Positions 9,060 through 15,874 of a stretch of 64,000 bases of DNA are shown piece by piece (within the stretch, counting starts at the first letter, position 1; every line of letters begins with the position of its first letter). Both the position numbers and the translations under genes were made by a program. This stretch comes from Psychrosphaera sp. F3M07 (GTDB lineage: Bacteria; Pseudomonadota; Gammaproteobacteria; Enterobacterales; Alteromonadaceae): positions 124,001-188,000 of the forward strand of contig NZ_JAHKPJ010000028.1 of the NCBI RefSeq assembly GCF_018860345.1, in the 5' to 3' direction. The notes under the pieces were generated by a model. It made no database searches. It saw only the letters and a list, made by a program, of their open reading frames with translations, and was not told the DNA's origin.

Positions 9060-9075
9060 ATTTGTCCGGACAAAT
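9060..9075. promoter_or_regulatory. perfect 16-bp palindrome upstream of the catabolic operon (putative operator)
   Basis: ATTTGTCCGGACAAAT is identical to its reverse complement and lies 31 bp before the start codon of the first operon gene (8715-9029, minus strand). Position and symmetry suggest a binding site for a dimeric regulator, possibly of the GntR or TetR type. No regulator gene lies next to the operon in this window, so the partner is unknown. Confidence 0.6.
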
Positions 9076-9552
9076 TTAGTAACTGAGGTGCAAGAAGTCA
9101 ATCGCAAGAACTAGCTGTAACTAGACGATTTGATATATGGCAAATAGGGGTGCGTTAAAAGTCGATATTGCGGGGTCAGATCTGAATTAAACCGATTGAA
9201 ATGAAGATTATTGGTTTATCACGTTACGAGGTTAAATGGCTTCTGCTAGTGCAAAAGTTATCTAATACATATCCATATACTTAATTTTAAGTCTTATCAC
9301 CAACCTTTATCAGAAAACTTGAGCTTCTTTATTATATTGGCACCGCGCAACTTAATGTCAATTTTGGCATTAGAGCATTATTCTGTTACCACTGTCTTTT
9401 TCCCTGCAGTAACAGCATTAGCTTGTATTACACTGATTGGATTAGTGATGTATAGACGCAAAGTTTTTACTTTAAAAACGGCTGAGAATAAATGTAACTC
9501 GTTTCTGAATAGAAGTGGGTGTCCAGCTAACTTATCTTTGGACAAAAGTGAG
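9076..9552. other. intergenic region without a convincing gene
   Basis: About 480 bp between the catabolic operon and the gene cassette. It holds a GGGGTCAGATCTGA sequence at 9172-9185 with the palindrome TCAGATCTGA. An open frame begins near 9319 and runs through the attC-like hairpin into the neighbouring hydrolase gene; it has no ribosome site and no recognisable domain, so I do not call it a gene. The segment could be decayed cassette or transposon material. Confidence 0.5.
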
Positions 9553-9609
9553 TTTGAACGTTCAATTCAGCCGGCGCCGAAGGCGGTCGGCTGCAATTTA
9601 TTGTTATGT
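9553..9609 (-). other. attC-like recombination site, cassette 3' end
   Basis: Read on the minus strand, the site opens with ACATAACAA (R'' box) and closes with GAACGTTC (R' core GTT). In between lies a long imperfect inverted repeat: CAGCCG pairs with CGGCTG and an inner CGCC pairs with GGCG around a short TTC loop. This is the architecture of integron 59-base elements. The R' box departs from the RRRY consensus after GTT, which weakens but does not exclude the call. Confidence 0.65.
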
Positions 9610-10254
9610 GGCAGATCATTCTAAGCTCTTTATGGTTTCAACAACCTTTTGCAATCCGTTTTTAAATGCATGATCGTTACCGCTAAGTTGATGAGCAATT
9701 GCGTCTGTGAAATGTGTCTGATAGTGCTTCATGTGGTCGCAAGGAACAATAGGATCATTAAGGCAATGATAGAGATGGACTTTGCGAAGTTCAGGAAGAT
9801 GGTCTTGAAAATTCCCTTTCAAAGTAAAATCATTCACATTCCAACCGTCTCTTCCCCAATATGGTACTGATATTAACAAAAGGCCTTTTATACGTAAGTT
9901 GGTTTCGGTTTCCTCTTCGGAAAGATATTTTAACAACATGCTTCCCCCTAACGAGTGGCCTATTAAAATAACTTCTCCTGTTAGGTTGGCAAGTTTATGG
10001 TTAAACATTGATTTCCACATAGAAAATTCAGGCGCTTCTGGATCTTCAATTATTGGACACTGTATTTCATAGCCACTCCCAAGTGACTTACTTAGCCACT
10101 CGACAAAGTCATGACTCCCTTGACCTGGACTGCCTTGCGCTCCCCCACTGTGAGCAATAAAAATCTGCTTTGACACCTGAGAACTCCTTTACTGGGAAAT
10201 ATATGCCCACACTAAAAATTTAAGCCGATTTGGCATGGTCACTAATACACAGAA
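9559..10254 (-). mobile_element. solitary integron-type gene cassette
   Basis: About 696 bp running from the crossover GTT of one attC-like site (near 10254) to that of the next (near 9559), both in the same orientation, and containing a single gene that nearly fills the unit. The stop codon is 6 bp from the start of the downstream attC, which is the compact arrangement of integron cassettes. No integron integrase (IntI) is in the window; the nearby tyrosine recombinase is of the phage/island type. This fits a CALIN (attC sites lacking an integrase). The interpretation relies on my reading of the two attC folds. Confidence 0.65.
9616..10176 (-). CDS. alpha/beta hydrolase (RBBP9/YdeN-like), cassette-borne
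   Basis: A 186-residue alpha/beta hydrolase. The nucleophile elbow is GHSLGGS, the oxyanion-side start is IFIAHSGGAQGSPGQ, the acid residue is probably in LNDPIVPCDH, and the catalytic His in GNDHAF near the C terminus. No signal peptide is seen, so it should be cytoplasmic. The start is a GTG with AAAGGAG 7 bp upstream. The gene lies alone between two attC-like sites in the same direction, so it was probably acquired as an integron cassette. Its substrate is unknown; RBBP9/YdeN relatives are serine hydrolases of ill-defined specificity. Confidence 0.85.
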   Translation of the reverse strand: MSKQIFIAHSGGAQGSPGQGSHDFVEWLSKSLGSGYEIQCPIIEDPEAPEFSMWKSMFNHKLANLTGEVILIGHSLGGSMLLKYLSEEETETNLRIKGLLLISVPYWGRDGWNVNDFTLKGNFQDHLPELRKVHLYHCLNDPIVPCDHMKHYQTHFTDAIAHQLSGNDHAFKNGLQKVVETIKSLE

Positions 10255-10309
10255 CGCCCGCGTAATAGGCGCGAACTTGTGAGCGTCTTAATTCACGCGT
10301 TTGTTATGC
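10249..10309 (-). other. attC-like recombination site, cassette 5' side
   Basis: On the minus strand the site reads GCATAACAAACGCG at one end and GCGGGCGTTCTGT at the other. The outer boxes GCATAAC and GTTCTGT are complementary at five of seven positions, AACGC pairs with GCGTT inside them, and a GTGA/TCAC stem follows. The ends resemble the Vibrio cholerae repeat (VCR) sites, which also begin GCATAACAAACGC and end GCGGGCGTT. It would belong to a preceding cassette that is now lost or replaced by the repeats at 10389-10483. Confidence 0.65.
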
Positions 10310-10388
10310 GTAAAATACAACAGTTCAGTCGACAGTTTAGCGAGTTGATCAATACAAGTTCCCCACCCATCGACAAAACCTATATCTG

Positions 10389-10483
10389 CGAATTACATTG
10401 CCACCCACTTTAAATTATTACCGAATTACATTGCCACCCACTTTAAATGAAACTTACGAATTACATTGCCACCCACTTTAAAT
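10389..10483. repeat. three direct copies of a 27-bp element, likely a transposon end
   Basis: Identical 27-bp copies occur at 10389-10415, 10422-10448 and 10457-10483, each containing TTGCCACCCACTTTAAAT and separated by 6 and 8 bp of unlike sequence. The third copy supplies the last seven codons and stop of the neighbouring small gene, so the array entered or recombined into that gene. Closely spaced repeats of this size resemble the multiple transposase-binding sites at the ends of IS21-type elements. No transposase gene is present, so this would be a remnant end. Three copies without a leader or cas genes do not make a CRISPR. Confidence 0.6.
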
Positions 10484-10799
10484 GCCCATAGTTAGCAATT
10501 AAGCTGTCTTTAGCTGCAGACTCTGCTAAAACCACACGGAAAAACTGTTTAGCACCGATTGATGTTTTGGCCACCTCCAGCTGAACTAATTGCTGTGGCT
10601 GCAATTTAGAAAAGAAGTTTTGCTCATCAAAGCAGTAGGCAATGACGCTGGCTTTGTGATCAGTCAAAGTCAATTCCCAATATGGCTGGCCGTGCTTATC
10701 GACTCGGGCAACAAACCCTACTAAAAAGTAAATACCTTTAAAACGCATGAAATTCGTCGCATCGTTTAAACATGGCTGTATAGAATTATTGATCTTCAT
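10461..10799 (-). CDS. small OB-fold-like protein, probably truncated
   Basis: The preferred ATG at 10799 has AAGGTG 7 bp upstream and gives 112 residues; an upstream ATG at 10820 lacks a ribosome site. The gene starts inside the end of the integrase gene (14-bp overlap), so it is co-transcribed with it. The central stretch FKGIYFLVGFVARVDKHGQP followed by YWELTLTDHKASVIAYCFD looks like an OB-fold nucleic-acid-binding domain of the kind found in island- or plasmid-encoded DNA-processing proteins. The last seven residues (HLKWVAM) are encoded by the third copy of the 27-bp repeat, so the original protein was probably longer. I do not assign a function. Confidence 0.6.
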   Translation of the reverse strand: MKINNSIQPCLNDATNFMRFKGIYFLVGFVARVDKHGQPYWELTLTDHKASVIAYCFDEQNFFSKLQPQQLVQLEVAKTSIGAKQFFRVVLAESAAKDSLIANYGHLKWVAM

Positions 10800-11979
10800 C
10801 TTGGTCACCTTTTTTGTCATCTACAAAAAGTTTTTCTACTAAAGTGTTCATCGCACTGCCGTCATTCCGAGTTAAATTAGGGACATATCGCGAGTAAACA
10901 CGAAACAGCATTTCGGTATTTGCATGGCCCATTTGACGTGCTATCCATTCTGGTGACTCACCAGAGGCGAGCCATAATGTCGCGGCGGTATGACGCATTT
11001 GGTAAGGGTTTCGTTTTTCTACTCCAACTAAACGAAGTAAGGGATACCAGACATGCTTTGTGACAGAGTTGTACTCAAGAGGTTGGCCCGCTTTAGTGAC
11101 AAAAACATAATCACCACTGCCGGTACGTGACTTCATAACTTTAAAGGCGTTGTAGACTTGATCACTCATGTAGATCTCGCGCTGACTAAAGTCGTTTTTG
11201 GTATAAGCGGCCTCACCTGCCGAAATAGTTTCGCGGATCATGATCAGGCGCTTCTCAAAGTCGACATACTTCCAACGCAAGCCATCAATCTCACTGGTTC
11301 GCATACCGGTAAAAAACCGAATTAAGAAATACTCTTTAAAGTCTGGGCGACAGTTATCAAGAATCACCTTAATTTCTTCCGGCGTAAAAGGCTTGATATC
11401 CGTCTTCGGGACCTTTAAAGGCTTAATGCTTTTGTAAGGTGATATAAAATCAAACCGTTCAGCAGCTTCATTAATAATGGCTCGAAAGATCTTCAAGTGG
11501 CGATTAACATGCCCAGGTGAAAATGCTGCTCCATCTCTCTTTTTTAGGTTACAAAGATGCCCTCTAAATTGAAGAACTTGGGATTTAGTCACTTCATTTA
11601 CCGGAATATCTCCAAAATATGGGATCACGCGATTTTCGATGATATTGGTGACTGTTGTAAGGTAGCTCTTACGCCACTGCACCTTGCTCTCTTGAAACCA
11701 AGTTTTTGCAAACTGAGTGACCGTCGGTATCGCTGAGTTTCCCTGCACTTTTTGCGCTACCGCATCGAGCTTTTTAATCGCTGAGCCATTAGGAAATGTC
11801 TCTTTATAATTAAACGTACCCAGTAAGATTTCCGCTTCTATCTTGTCTAACAATGCACGTAGACGTTTTCGGTTCTGCGCCGTATCGTTAAGCTCGGTTT
11901 GCTCACGGCAGCGAATATTTCGATATCGAAAGTCGATATACAACTTTCTAGTTTCCTTTCGGACATTGATACTAGCCAT
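10786..11979 (-). CDS. tyrosine recombinase (phage/island-type integrase)
   Basis: About 397 residues from the ATG at 11979, preceded by GGGAGG 8 bp upstream, an unusually strong ribosome site. A longer frame from 12009 lacks one. The N terminus (SINVRKETRKLYIDFRYRN) matches arm-type DNA-binding domains of the DUF3596 kind. A SAM-like core-binding domain follows near residues 95-190, then the catalytic domain. The catalytic residues seen are Arg in FTGMRTSEIDGLRW, RH in YQMRHTAA (Tyr replaces the usual first His), His in QMGHAN and the Tyr nucleophile in FRVYSRYVP. It should catalyse site-specific integration and excision. The start overlaps the end of the frameshifted excisionase-like gene by 8 bp. 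Confidence 0.92.
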   Translation of the reverse strand: MASINVRKETRKLYIDFRYRNIRCREQTELNDTAQNRKRLRALLDKIEAEILLGTFNYKETFPNGSAIKKLDAVAQKVQGNSAIPTVTQFAKTWFQESKVQWRKSYLTTVTNIIENRVIPYFGDIPVNEVTKSQVLQFRGHLCNLKKRDGAAFSPGHVNRHLKIFRAIINEAAERFDFISPYKSIKPLKVPKTDIKPFTPEEIKVILDNCRPDFKEYFLIRFFTGMRTSEIDGLRWKYVDFEKRLIMIRETISAGEAAYTKNDFSQREIYMSDQVYNAFKVMKSRTGSGDYVFVTKAGQPLEYNSVTKHVWYPLLRLVGVEKRNPYQMRHTAATLWLASGESPEWIARQMGHANTEMLFRVYSRYVPNLTRNDGSAMNTLVEKLFVDDKKGDQDEDQ

Positions 11980-12225
11980 TATGTTGACCTCCCATAACTG
12001 AACTTCCATTTGTCATAGGAATGGCCATTGCTTGCTGTGAAAATTTACACATGTCGCGTTGAATCACTTCCCAGTTATACAAAATTTTACGGCCACCAAA
12101 TGGTCGAAAATAATGAATTCCTCAAGCAAAACAGAATCCTTTAGACGTTCACGAATGGTGCGAGTGTCGTATTTGATCAACTTTGAAAGTTCTAATGTCG
12201 TAACAAAATTTGAACTCAATTGCAT
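11972..12225 (-). pseudogene. excisionase-like DNA-binding protein, frameshifted
   Basis: An ATG at 12225 with GGAG 6 bp upstream opens a frame (MQLSSNFVTTLELSKLIKYD) that looks like the winged-helix start of an excisionase/AlpA-type protein but ends after 53 codons at 12064. Around 12117-12121 the sequence shifts to another frame that continues as a sensible protein: GIHYFRPFGGRKILYNWEVI, then about 30 more residues ending at 11972. That end overlaps the integrase start (ATGGCTAG), the expected coupling for an excisionase-integrase pair. One inserted G would restore the whole gene. It is either a real one-base deletion or a sequencing error. Confidence 0.65.
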
Positions 12226-12285
12226 AGCTATCTCCTAAAACAAATGTTAAGTTAGGCAACAAATATTCATTCACAAATTCAATTT

Positions 12286-12352
12286 GTCATCCTAAATGAC
12301 ATTATGCATCCCAAAATGCAATTGTCAGTAACTTTTTGTTATTCTGGATAAC
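12286..12352. promoter_or_regulatory. three operator-like inverted repeats upstream of the Xre regulator
   Basis: Three dyads lie within 67 bp: GTCATCCTAAATGAC (12286-12300), TGCATCCCAAAATGCA (12305-12320) and GTTATTCTGGATAAC (12338-12352). The first and last share the form GTyAT-N5-ATrAC. They lie just before the small helix-turn-helix gene at 12380, a layout typical of autoregulated CI/controller proteins that also set restriction-modification expression. A TTGTCA at 12322-12327 could serve as a -35 element. Binding by the neighbouring regulator is inferred. Confidence 0.55.
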
Positions 12353-12379
12353 ATTATGCTATTCACGGGGTTAATCGGC

Positions 12380-12580
12380 ATGATTAGGTGTCACTTGGCT
12401 CGCCTTATGGGCGAAAGAAAAATGAAAATAATGGACGTAGCACGCGAAACTGGTCTTAATCGCAATACGGTAACGTTACTTTATAAAGAAACAGCACAAA
12501 GAATCGACTTAGATGCAGTCGATAAATTGTGTGATTTGTTTGATTGTGAAGTTGGGGAGTTGTTGGAGAAAGTCGAGTAA
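12380..12580 (+). CDS. Xre/Cro-CI-type transcriptional regulator (putative controller)
   Basis: A protein of about 66 residues from the ATG at 12380 (MIRCHLARLMGERKMKIMDV). An in-frame ATG at 12356 would add eight residues but gives a poorer match to the family. The helix-turn-helix is in MDVARETGLNRNTVTLLYKE, followed by LDAVDKLCDLFDCEVGELLE as in YozG-like small regulators. The gene precedes the restriction-modification genes in the same direction with a 75-bp gap, and three inverted repeats lie upstream. It may repress its own promoter and time methylase and nuclease expression. That is inference from context; many such proteins also accompany phages. Confidence 0.85.
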   Translation: MIRCHLARLMGERKMKIMDVARETGLNRNTVTLLYKETAQRIDLDAVDKLCDLFDCEVGELLEKVE

Positions 12581-12655
12581 GTCCTTAGCTTTGAGCACAT
12601 ACCGAGATTGACATTAATTATTTCTGAAAACTTAAGCAATACATAGAGCGAAAAA

Positions 12656-14704
12656 GTGAATAATAGTTCGAAAAGCATACATGATACCGATAACTCTGAA
12701 GTTTCTACTAAAGAGATAAACAAGGTTTACAATTACTTTAATAAAATTCAACGCCATATTCTAGCCCACCTTAGCCAAGAAAATAGCGAGAATGTTCTCA
12801 TCTATCAGTCCAACCAATTAACTACTATATTGATATTGTTAGAAGTAGTTTCGAAAACCTACCCTATTTCTCGTAATTTTATAACAACGAAAATGTTTGA
12901 AGAAGGTAACGTTGAGTTACTTTTAAGAGAGTTGCTAAAAAAGCCAGAAAAAAGACAATGTAAAGAGCTAATTTCAATCCCTCTTTTAACTATTGCAAGT
13001 TCGACTTTTGAATTGGCACAATACTACTCAATGAGCATGATGGAAGGCATTGCTCCACTTATAGCAAAAATGGGTTTAGAGAGATTTTGTGAACCGGACA
13101 ACTTTGTGATTAATAATGTTTTAGGACAGGTATTTGAAAAACATATAAATAAAAAAGAAACCGGTGCATATTACACAGATATAAATACCACTCAATATAT
13201 TACAGAAACCTCTATTCTCTCTAACATTATTGTTTCATGGGCATCAAAAGATAAAGCAATTGAAACGTATATTTCTGCGCCTGAGAGCCACAGCCTAGAA
13301 ACTTACATTGCAAAAAACAACTCATTATTTATATTACTCCAGGATTTAGTAACTAATTCAAATAATTTGGATTTGATAAGGGAGATTGTTAAGTCCATTA
13401 AAGTACTAGATCCAACATGTGGGTCTGGCGCCTTTGTTTTCTCCGCATATAAAGTAATCAAAAAAGTTCACAACCTTTTGAGAATTCAGAGTAAGCAGCC
13501 TTTCCAGTTTATAATGAATAATAATATCTTTGGAATTGACCTCGATAAAGAAGCTATTGAAATTCTAACTATCAGACTTTGTATTGAGGGACTAAAACTA
13601 AATGTTGACTGTTCAGGTCTCGCAAACAATTTCTACTGTGACAATACATTGACTTCATCAATTTTCGATAATCATAAATTCGATTGCATAATTGGAAATC
13701 CCCCTTATTTAGAATACAGGAAAGTAAAACATCAATACTCTTTAGCAAACTATCAGGTTAAAAAATGCAACAACTTATATGCGTTTGTACTCGAAAAATC
13801 GTTGAGATTACTTAAAGAAGGTGGGTATATGGGCATGATAATTCCAATCTCATATATTTCAACAAAAAGAATGTTTCCTATAAGGGACTTACTAATAAAA
13901 AATAGTAAGATACATTTCTGTGCTAGTTTCGCAGATAGGCCTTCATGTTTATTCAATGGAGTGCACCAGAAACTGAATATTATATTTTTACAAAAGAAAA
14001 CGTCTTCAGTTTCAACAGATATTTATACAAGTAACTATAAGCATTGGCTAAAAAAAGAAAGTGTAGATCTTTTTAATCAAATTTATTTCATTAAAAATAC
14101 TATTGAAAGTAACGATTTTATTTATAAGATCGGAAACACCTTAGAACATGAAATAATAGATAAAATTATTAATCGCTCTAGAATTTGCTTGATTGACAAC
14201 TGCGTAACTGAAAGTTCTCATAAGGTGTATTTGAATATGCGAATGGCCTTCTGGGGCAAAGCATTCAATGTTCCTCAAAAATCTCGTGAATATAAAGAAT
14301 TTAATTTCGCCAATGCGGAAGAAGCAGCTTTGTTCACACTTATTGTGAATTCAAACCTTTATTTCTTTTTTTGGGAGAGTATTTCTGACGCATGGCATAT
14401 AACAAACAAAGATTTGAGCAACTTCAAAGTGGATTTTAAAGAGTTTAGCTCCGCTCAATTAAGCCAAGCAGTGGAATTGTGCAACGAGATTAACTTATCT
14501 CTAGAAAAAACGAAGAAATACATTGGGTCAGTTCAAACTGACTATGAATATCAACATAAAAAAATCAAACATACCATCGACAAAATTGATGATATTTTAT
14601 CTAACTACTTTAACTTCAATAATCAAGAAAAGAATTATATTAGGAATTATCAGTTAAAGTATAGACTCAACGACGAATTTGAAAACTATATGATAGGCAA
14701 ATAA
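12656..14704 (+). CDS. N6-adenine DNA methyltransferase (Eco57I/BREX-PglX-like)
   Basis: A 682-residue class I methyltransferase starting at a GTG. Motif I (LDPTCGSGAFVF) begins near residue 251 and binds SAM. Motif IV NPPY begins near residue 348 and is the N6-adenine catalytic motif. HINKKETGAYYTDIN precedes motif I, as in Eco57I-type and BREX methylases. The C-terminal half is probably the target-recognition domain plus an alpha-helical tail. It is long enough for type IIG, but I see no fused PD-(D/E)XK nuclease motif at the N terminus. It is followed 3 bp later by a C5 methyltransferase gene, and the two probably protect opposite strands of one asymmetric site. Confidence 0.88.
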   Translation: MNNSSKSIHDTDNSEVSTKEINKVYNYFNKIQRHILAHLSQENSENVLIYQSNQLTTILILLEVVSKTYPISRNFITTKMFEEGNVELLLRELLKKPEKRQCKELISIPLLTIASSTFELAQYYSMSMMEGIAPLIAKMGLERFCEPDNFVINNVLGQVFEKHINKKETGAYYTDINTTQYITETSILSNIIVSWASKDKAIETYISAPESHSLETYIAKNNSLFILLQDLVTNSNNLDLIREIVKSIKVLDPTCGSGAFVFSAYKVIKKVHNLLRIQSKQPFQFIMNNNIFGIDLDKEAIEILTIRLCIEGLKLNVDCSGLANNFYCDNTLTSSIFDNHKFDCIIGNPPYLEYRKVKHQYSLANYQVKKCNNLYAFVLEKSLRLLKEGGYMGMIIPISYISTKRMFPIRDLLIKNSKIHFCASFADRPSCLFNGVHQKLNIIFLQKKTSSVSTDIYTSNYKHWLKKESVDLFNQIYFIKNTIESNDFIYKIGNTLEHEIIDKIINRSRICLIDNCVTESSHKVYLNMRMAFWGKAFNVPQKSREYKEFNFANAEEAALFTLIVNSNLYFFFWESISDAWHITNKDLSNFKVDFKEFSSAQLSQAVELCNEINLSLEKTKKYIGSVQTDYEYQHKKIKHTIDKIDDILSNYFNFNNQEKNYIRNYQLKYRLNDEFENYMIGK

Positions 14705-14707
14705 TAA

Positions 14708-15874
14708 GTGAATGTAATAGACCTTTTTTCAGGGGCTGGTGGGTTTTCCACAGGTCTCGAGCAGTGCGGTTTTGAGATAGTTCTTGCTAATGAATTAGAT
14801 CCGTCCATATCCCATACTTATAAAAAAAATCATCCTAAAACATTGATGATAAATCTAGACATTAATAAATTTGTAAATCAAATAGACGATAATATAGATC
14901 TGTATCTAAACGAAAGCGGCCTTGATGCAAGTACAGTAAAGCGAAAATTGGCAAATATAGATCTGGTTGTAGGCGGCCCTCCGTGTCAAGGTTTTAGTAT
15001 GGCAGGCGAGCGAATACGAAAAAGTAAATCATTTTTGGATGATCCACGTAATTTTCTGTTTAATTCTTACTTTAAAGTCATTCAAAAATTTGAACCCGAG
15101 TACTTCCTTTTTGAAAATGTAGTAGGTTTACTCAGTATGAAAAGTGGAGATATTTTGAAACAAATTGAATTGCTTTTCTCTGAAAAAAGTAATTTTAAAA
15201 GAGGCCGGTACTTTCTAACTATAAAAGTTTTTGATGCCAGCGAGTATGGGGTTCCACAGCAGCGTAAGAGAGTAATAATTCTAGGTTCAAAAAAACCAGT
15301 AGAATTTGACGAATTAATCAAGCGAACACTTTCAAATTTAGATCCTGAATTGAAGAAACGTTTTACGAATAAAGTAAGTTTGTCCGATGCCATCTATGAC
15401 CTAAACTACTTGGAGTCTGGCCAAGGCGATATGATTCAAGAATATACCACTACTGTAACCTCAAATTATCAAAAAGCTATGAGAGGTAATTCAAAGAAAC
15501 TATTTAATCATGTAGCTCCGAAACATACAGACCTCGCTTTGACTCGCATAAAACAAATTAAAGAAAACCAGAATTGGAAAAACTTAATTGAACATGAAAG
15601 CATAAAATCAGTTCACAGCGGTGCATATGGCCGATTATCTTGGGATAAACCTACTAAAACCATTACAACTAGATTCGATACACCCTCCGGCGGTCGATTT
15701 ATTCACCCAGAAAAAGACAGAACTCTAACTCCGAGGGAAGCCGCTAGAATACAGTCTTTCCCTGATGATTTTGTTTTCTTAGGTTCAAAGTCATCAATTT
15801 GCAAACAGATAGGCAACGCAGTCCCTCCACTATTAGCAGAATTTTTAGGTCTTATAATAAGGAATATTAAATGA
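14708..15874 (+). CDS. C5-cytosine DNA methyltransferase
   Basis: A 388-residue Dcm-type enzyme with the family motifs in order: motif I DLFSGAGGFSTGLEQ at the N terminus, motif IV GGPPCQGFSMAG with the catalytic Cys near residue 93, motif VI FENVVGL, motif VIII QQRKRVI, and motifs IX-X ending in QIGNAVPPLLAEF. The target-recognition region between VIII and IX is about 90 residues, enough for a specific site. It starts with GTG 3 bp after the adenine methylase gene and its end overlaps the next gene by 4 bp, so it is part of one operon. It methylates cytosine at C5; the recognition sequence is unknown. Confidence 0.95.
   Translation: MNVIDLFSGAGGFSTGLEQCGFEIVLANELDPSISHTYKKNHPKTLMINLDINKFVNQIDDNIDLYLNESGLDASTVKRKLANIDLVVGGPPCQGFSMAGERIRKSKSFLDDPRNFLFNSYFKVIQKFEPEYFLFENVVGLLSMKSGDILKQIELLFSEKSNFKRGRYFLTIKVFDASEYGVPQQRKRVIILGSKKPVEFDELIKRTLSNLDPELKKRFTNKVSLSDAIYDLNYLESGQGDMIQEYTTTVTSNYQKAMRGNSKKLFNHVAPKHTDLALTRIKQIKENQNWKNLIEHESIKSVHSGAYGRLSWDKPTKTITTRFDTPSGGRFIHPEKDRTLTPREAARIQSFPDDFVFLGSKSSICKQIGNAVPPLLAEFLGLIIRNIK

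Noticed and set aside
9319-9624. Open frame of 101 codons on the plus strand
   Set aside because: It runs through the attC-like hairpin and into the 3' end of the hydrolase gene on the other strand. It has no ribosome site and no recognisable domain.
9030-10460. A left-hand copy of the tRNA-Arg 3' end as an attachment site for the island
   Set aside because: I scanned for sequence like GGCGCTCCCGACAAGAATCG and found none, so the island boundaries remain inferred.
10389-10483. Short repeats with short spacers as a CRISPR array
   Set aside because: Only three copies, spacers of 6 and 8 bp are far too short, there are no cas genes, and one copy is part of a coding sequence.
12608-12640. TTGACA as the -35 of a promoter for the adenine methyltransferase gene
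   Set aside because: No acceptable -10 hexamer follows at 16-18 bp, so the promoter call is not supported.
12656-14704. Type IIG restriction enzyme (methylase fused to nuclease)
   Set aside because: I see no PD-(D/E)XK pattern in the N-terminal 250 residues, and separate nuclease genes follow in the same operon.
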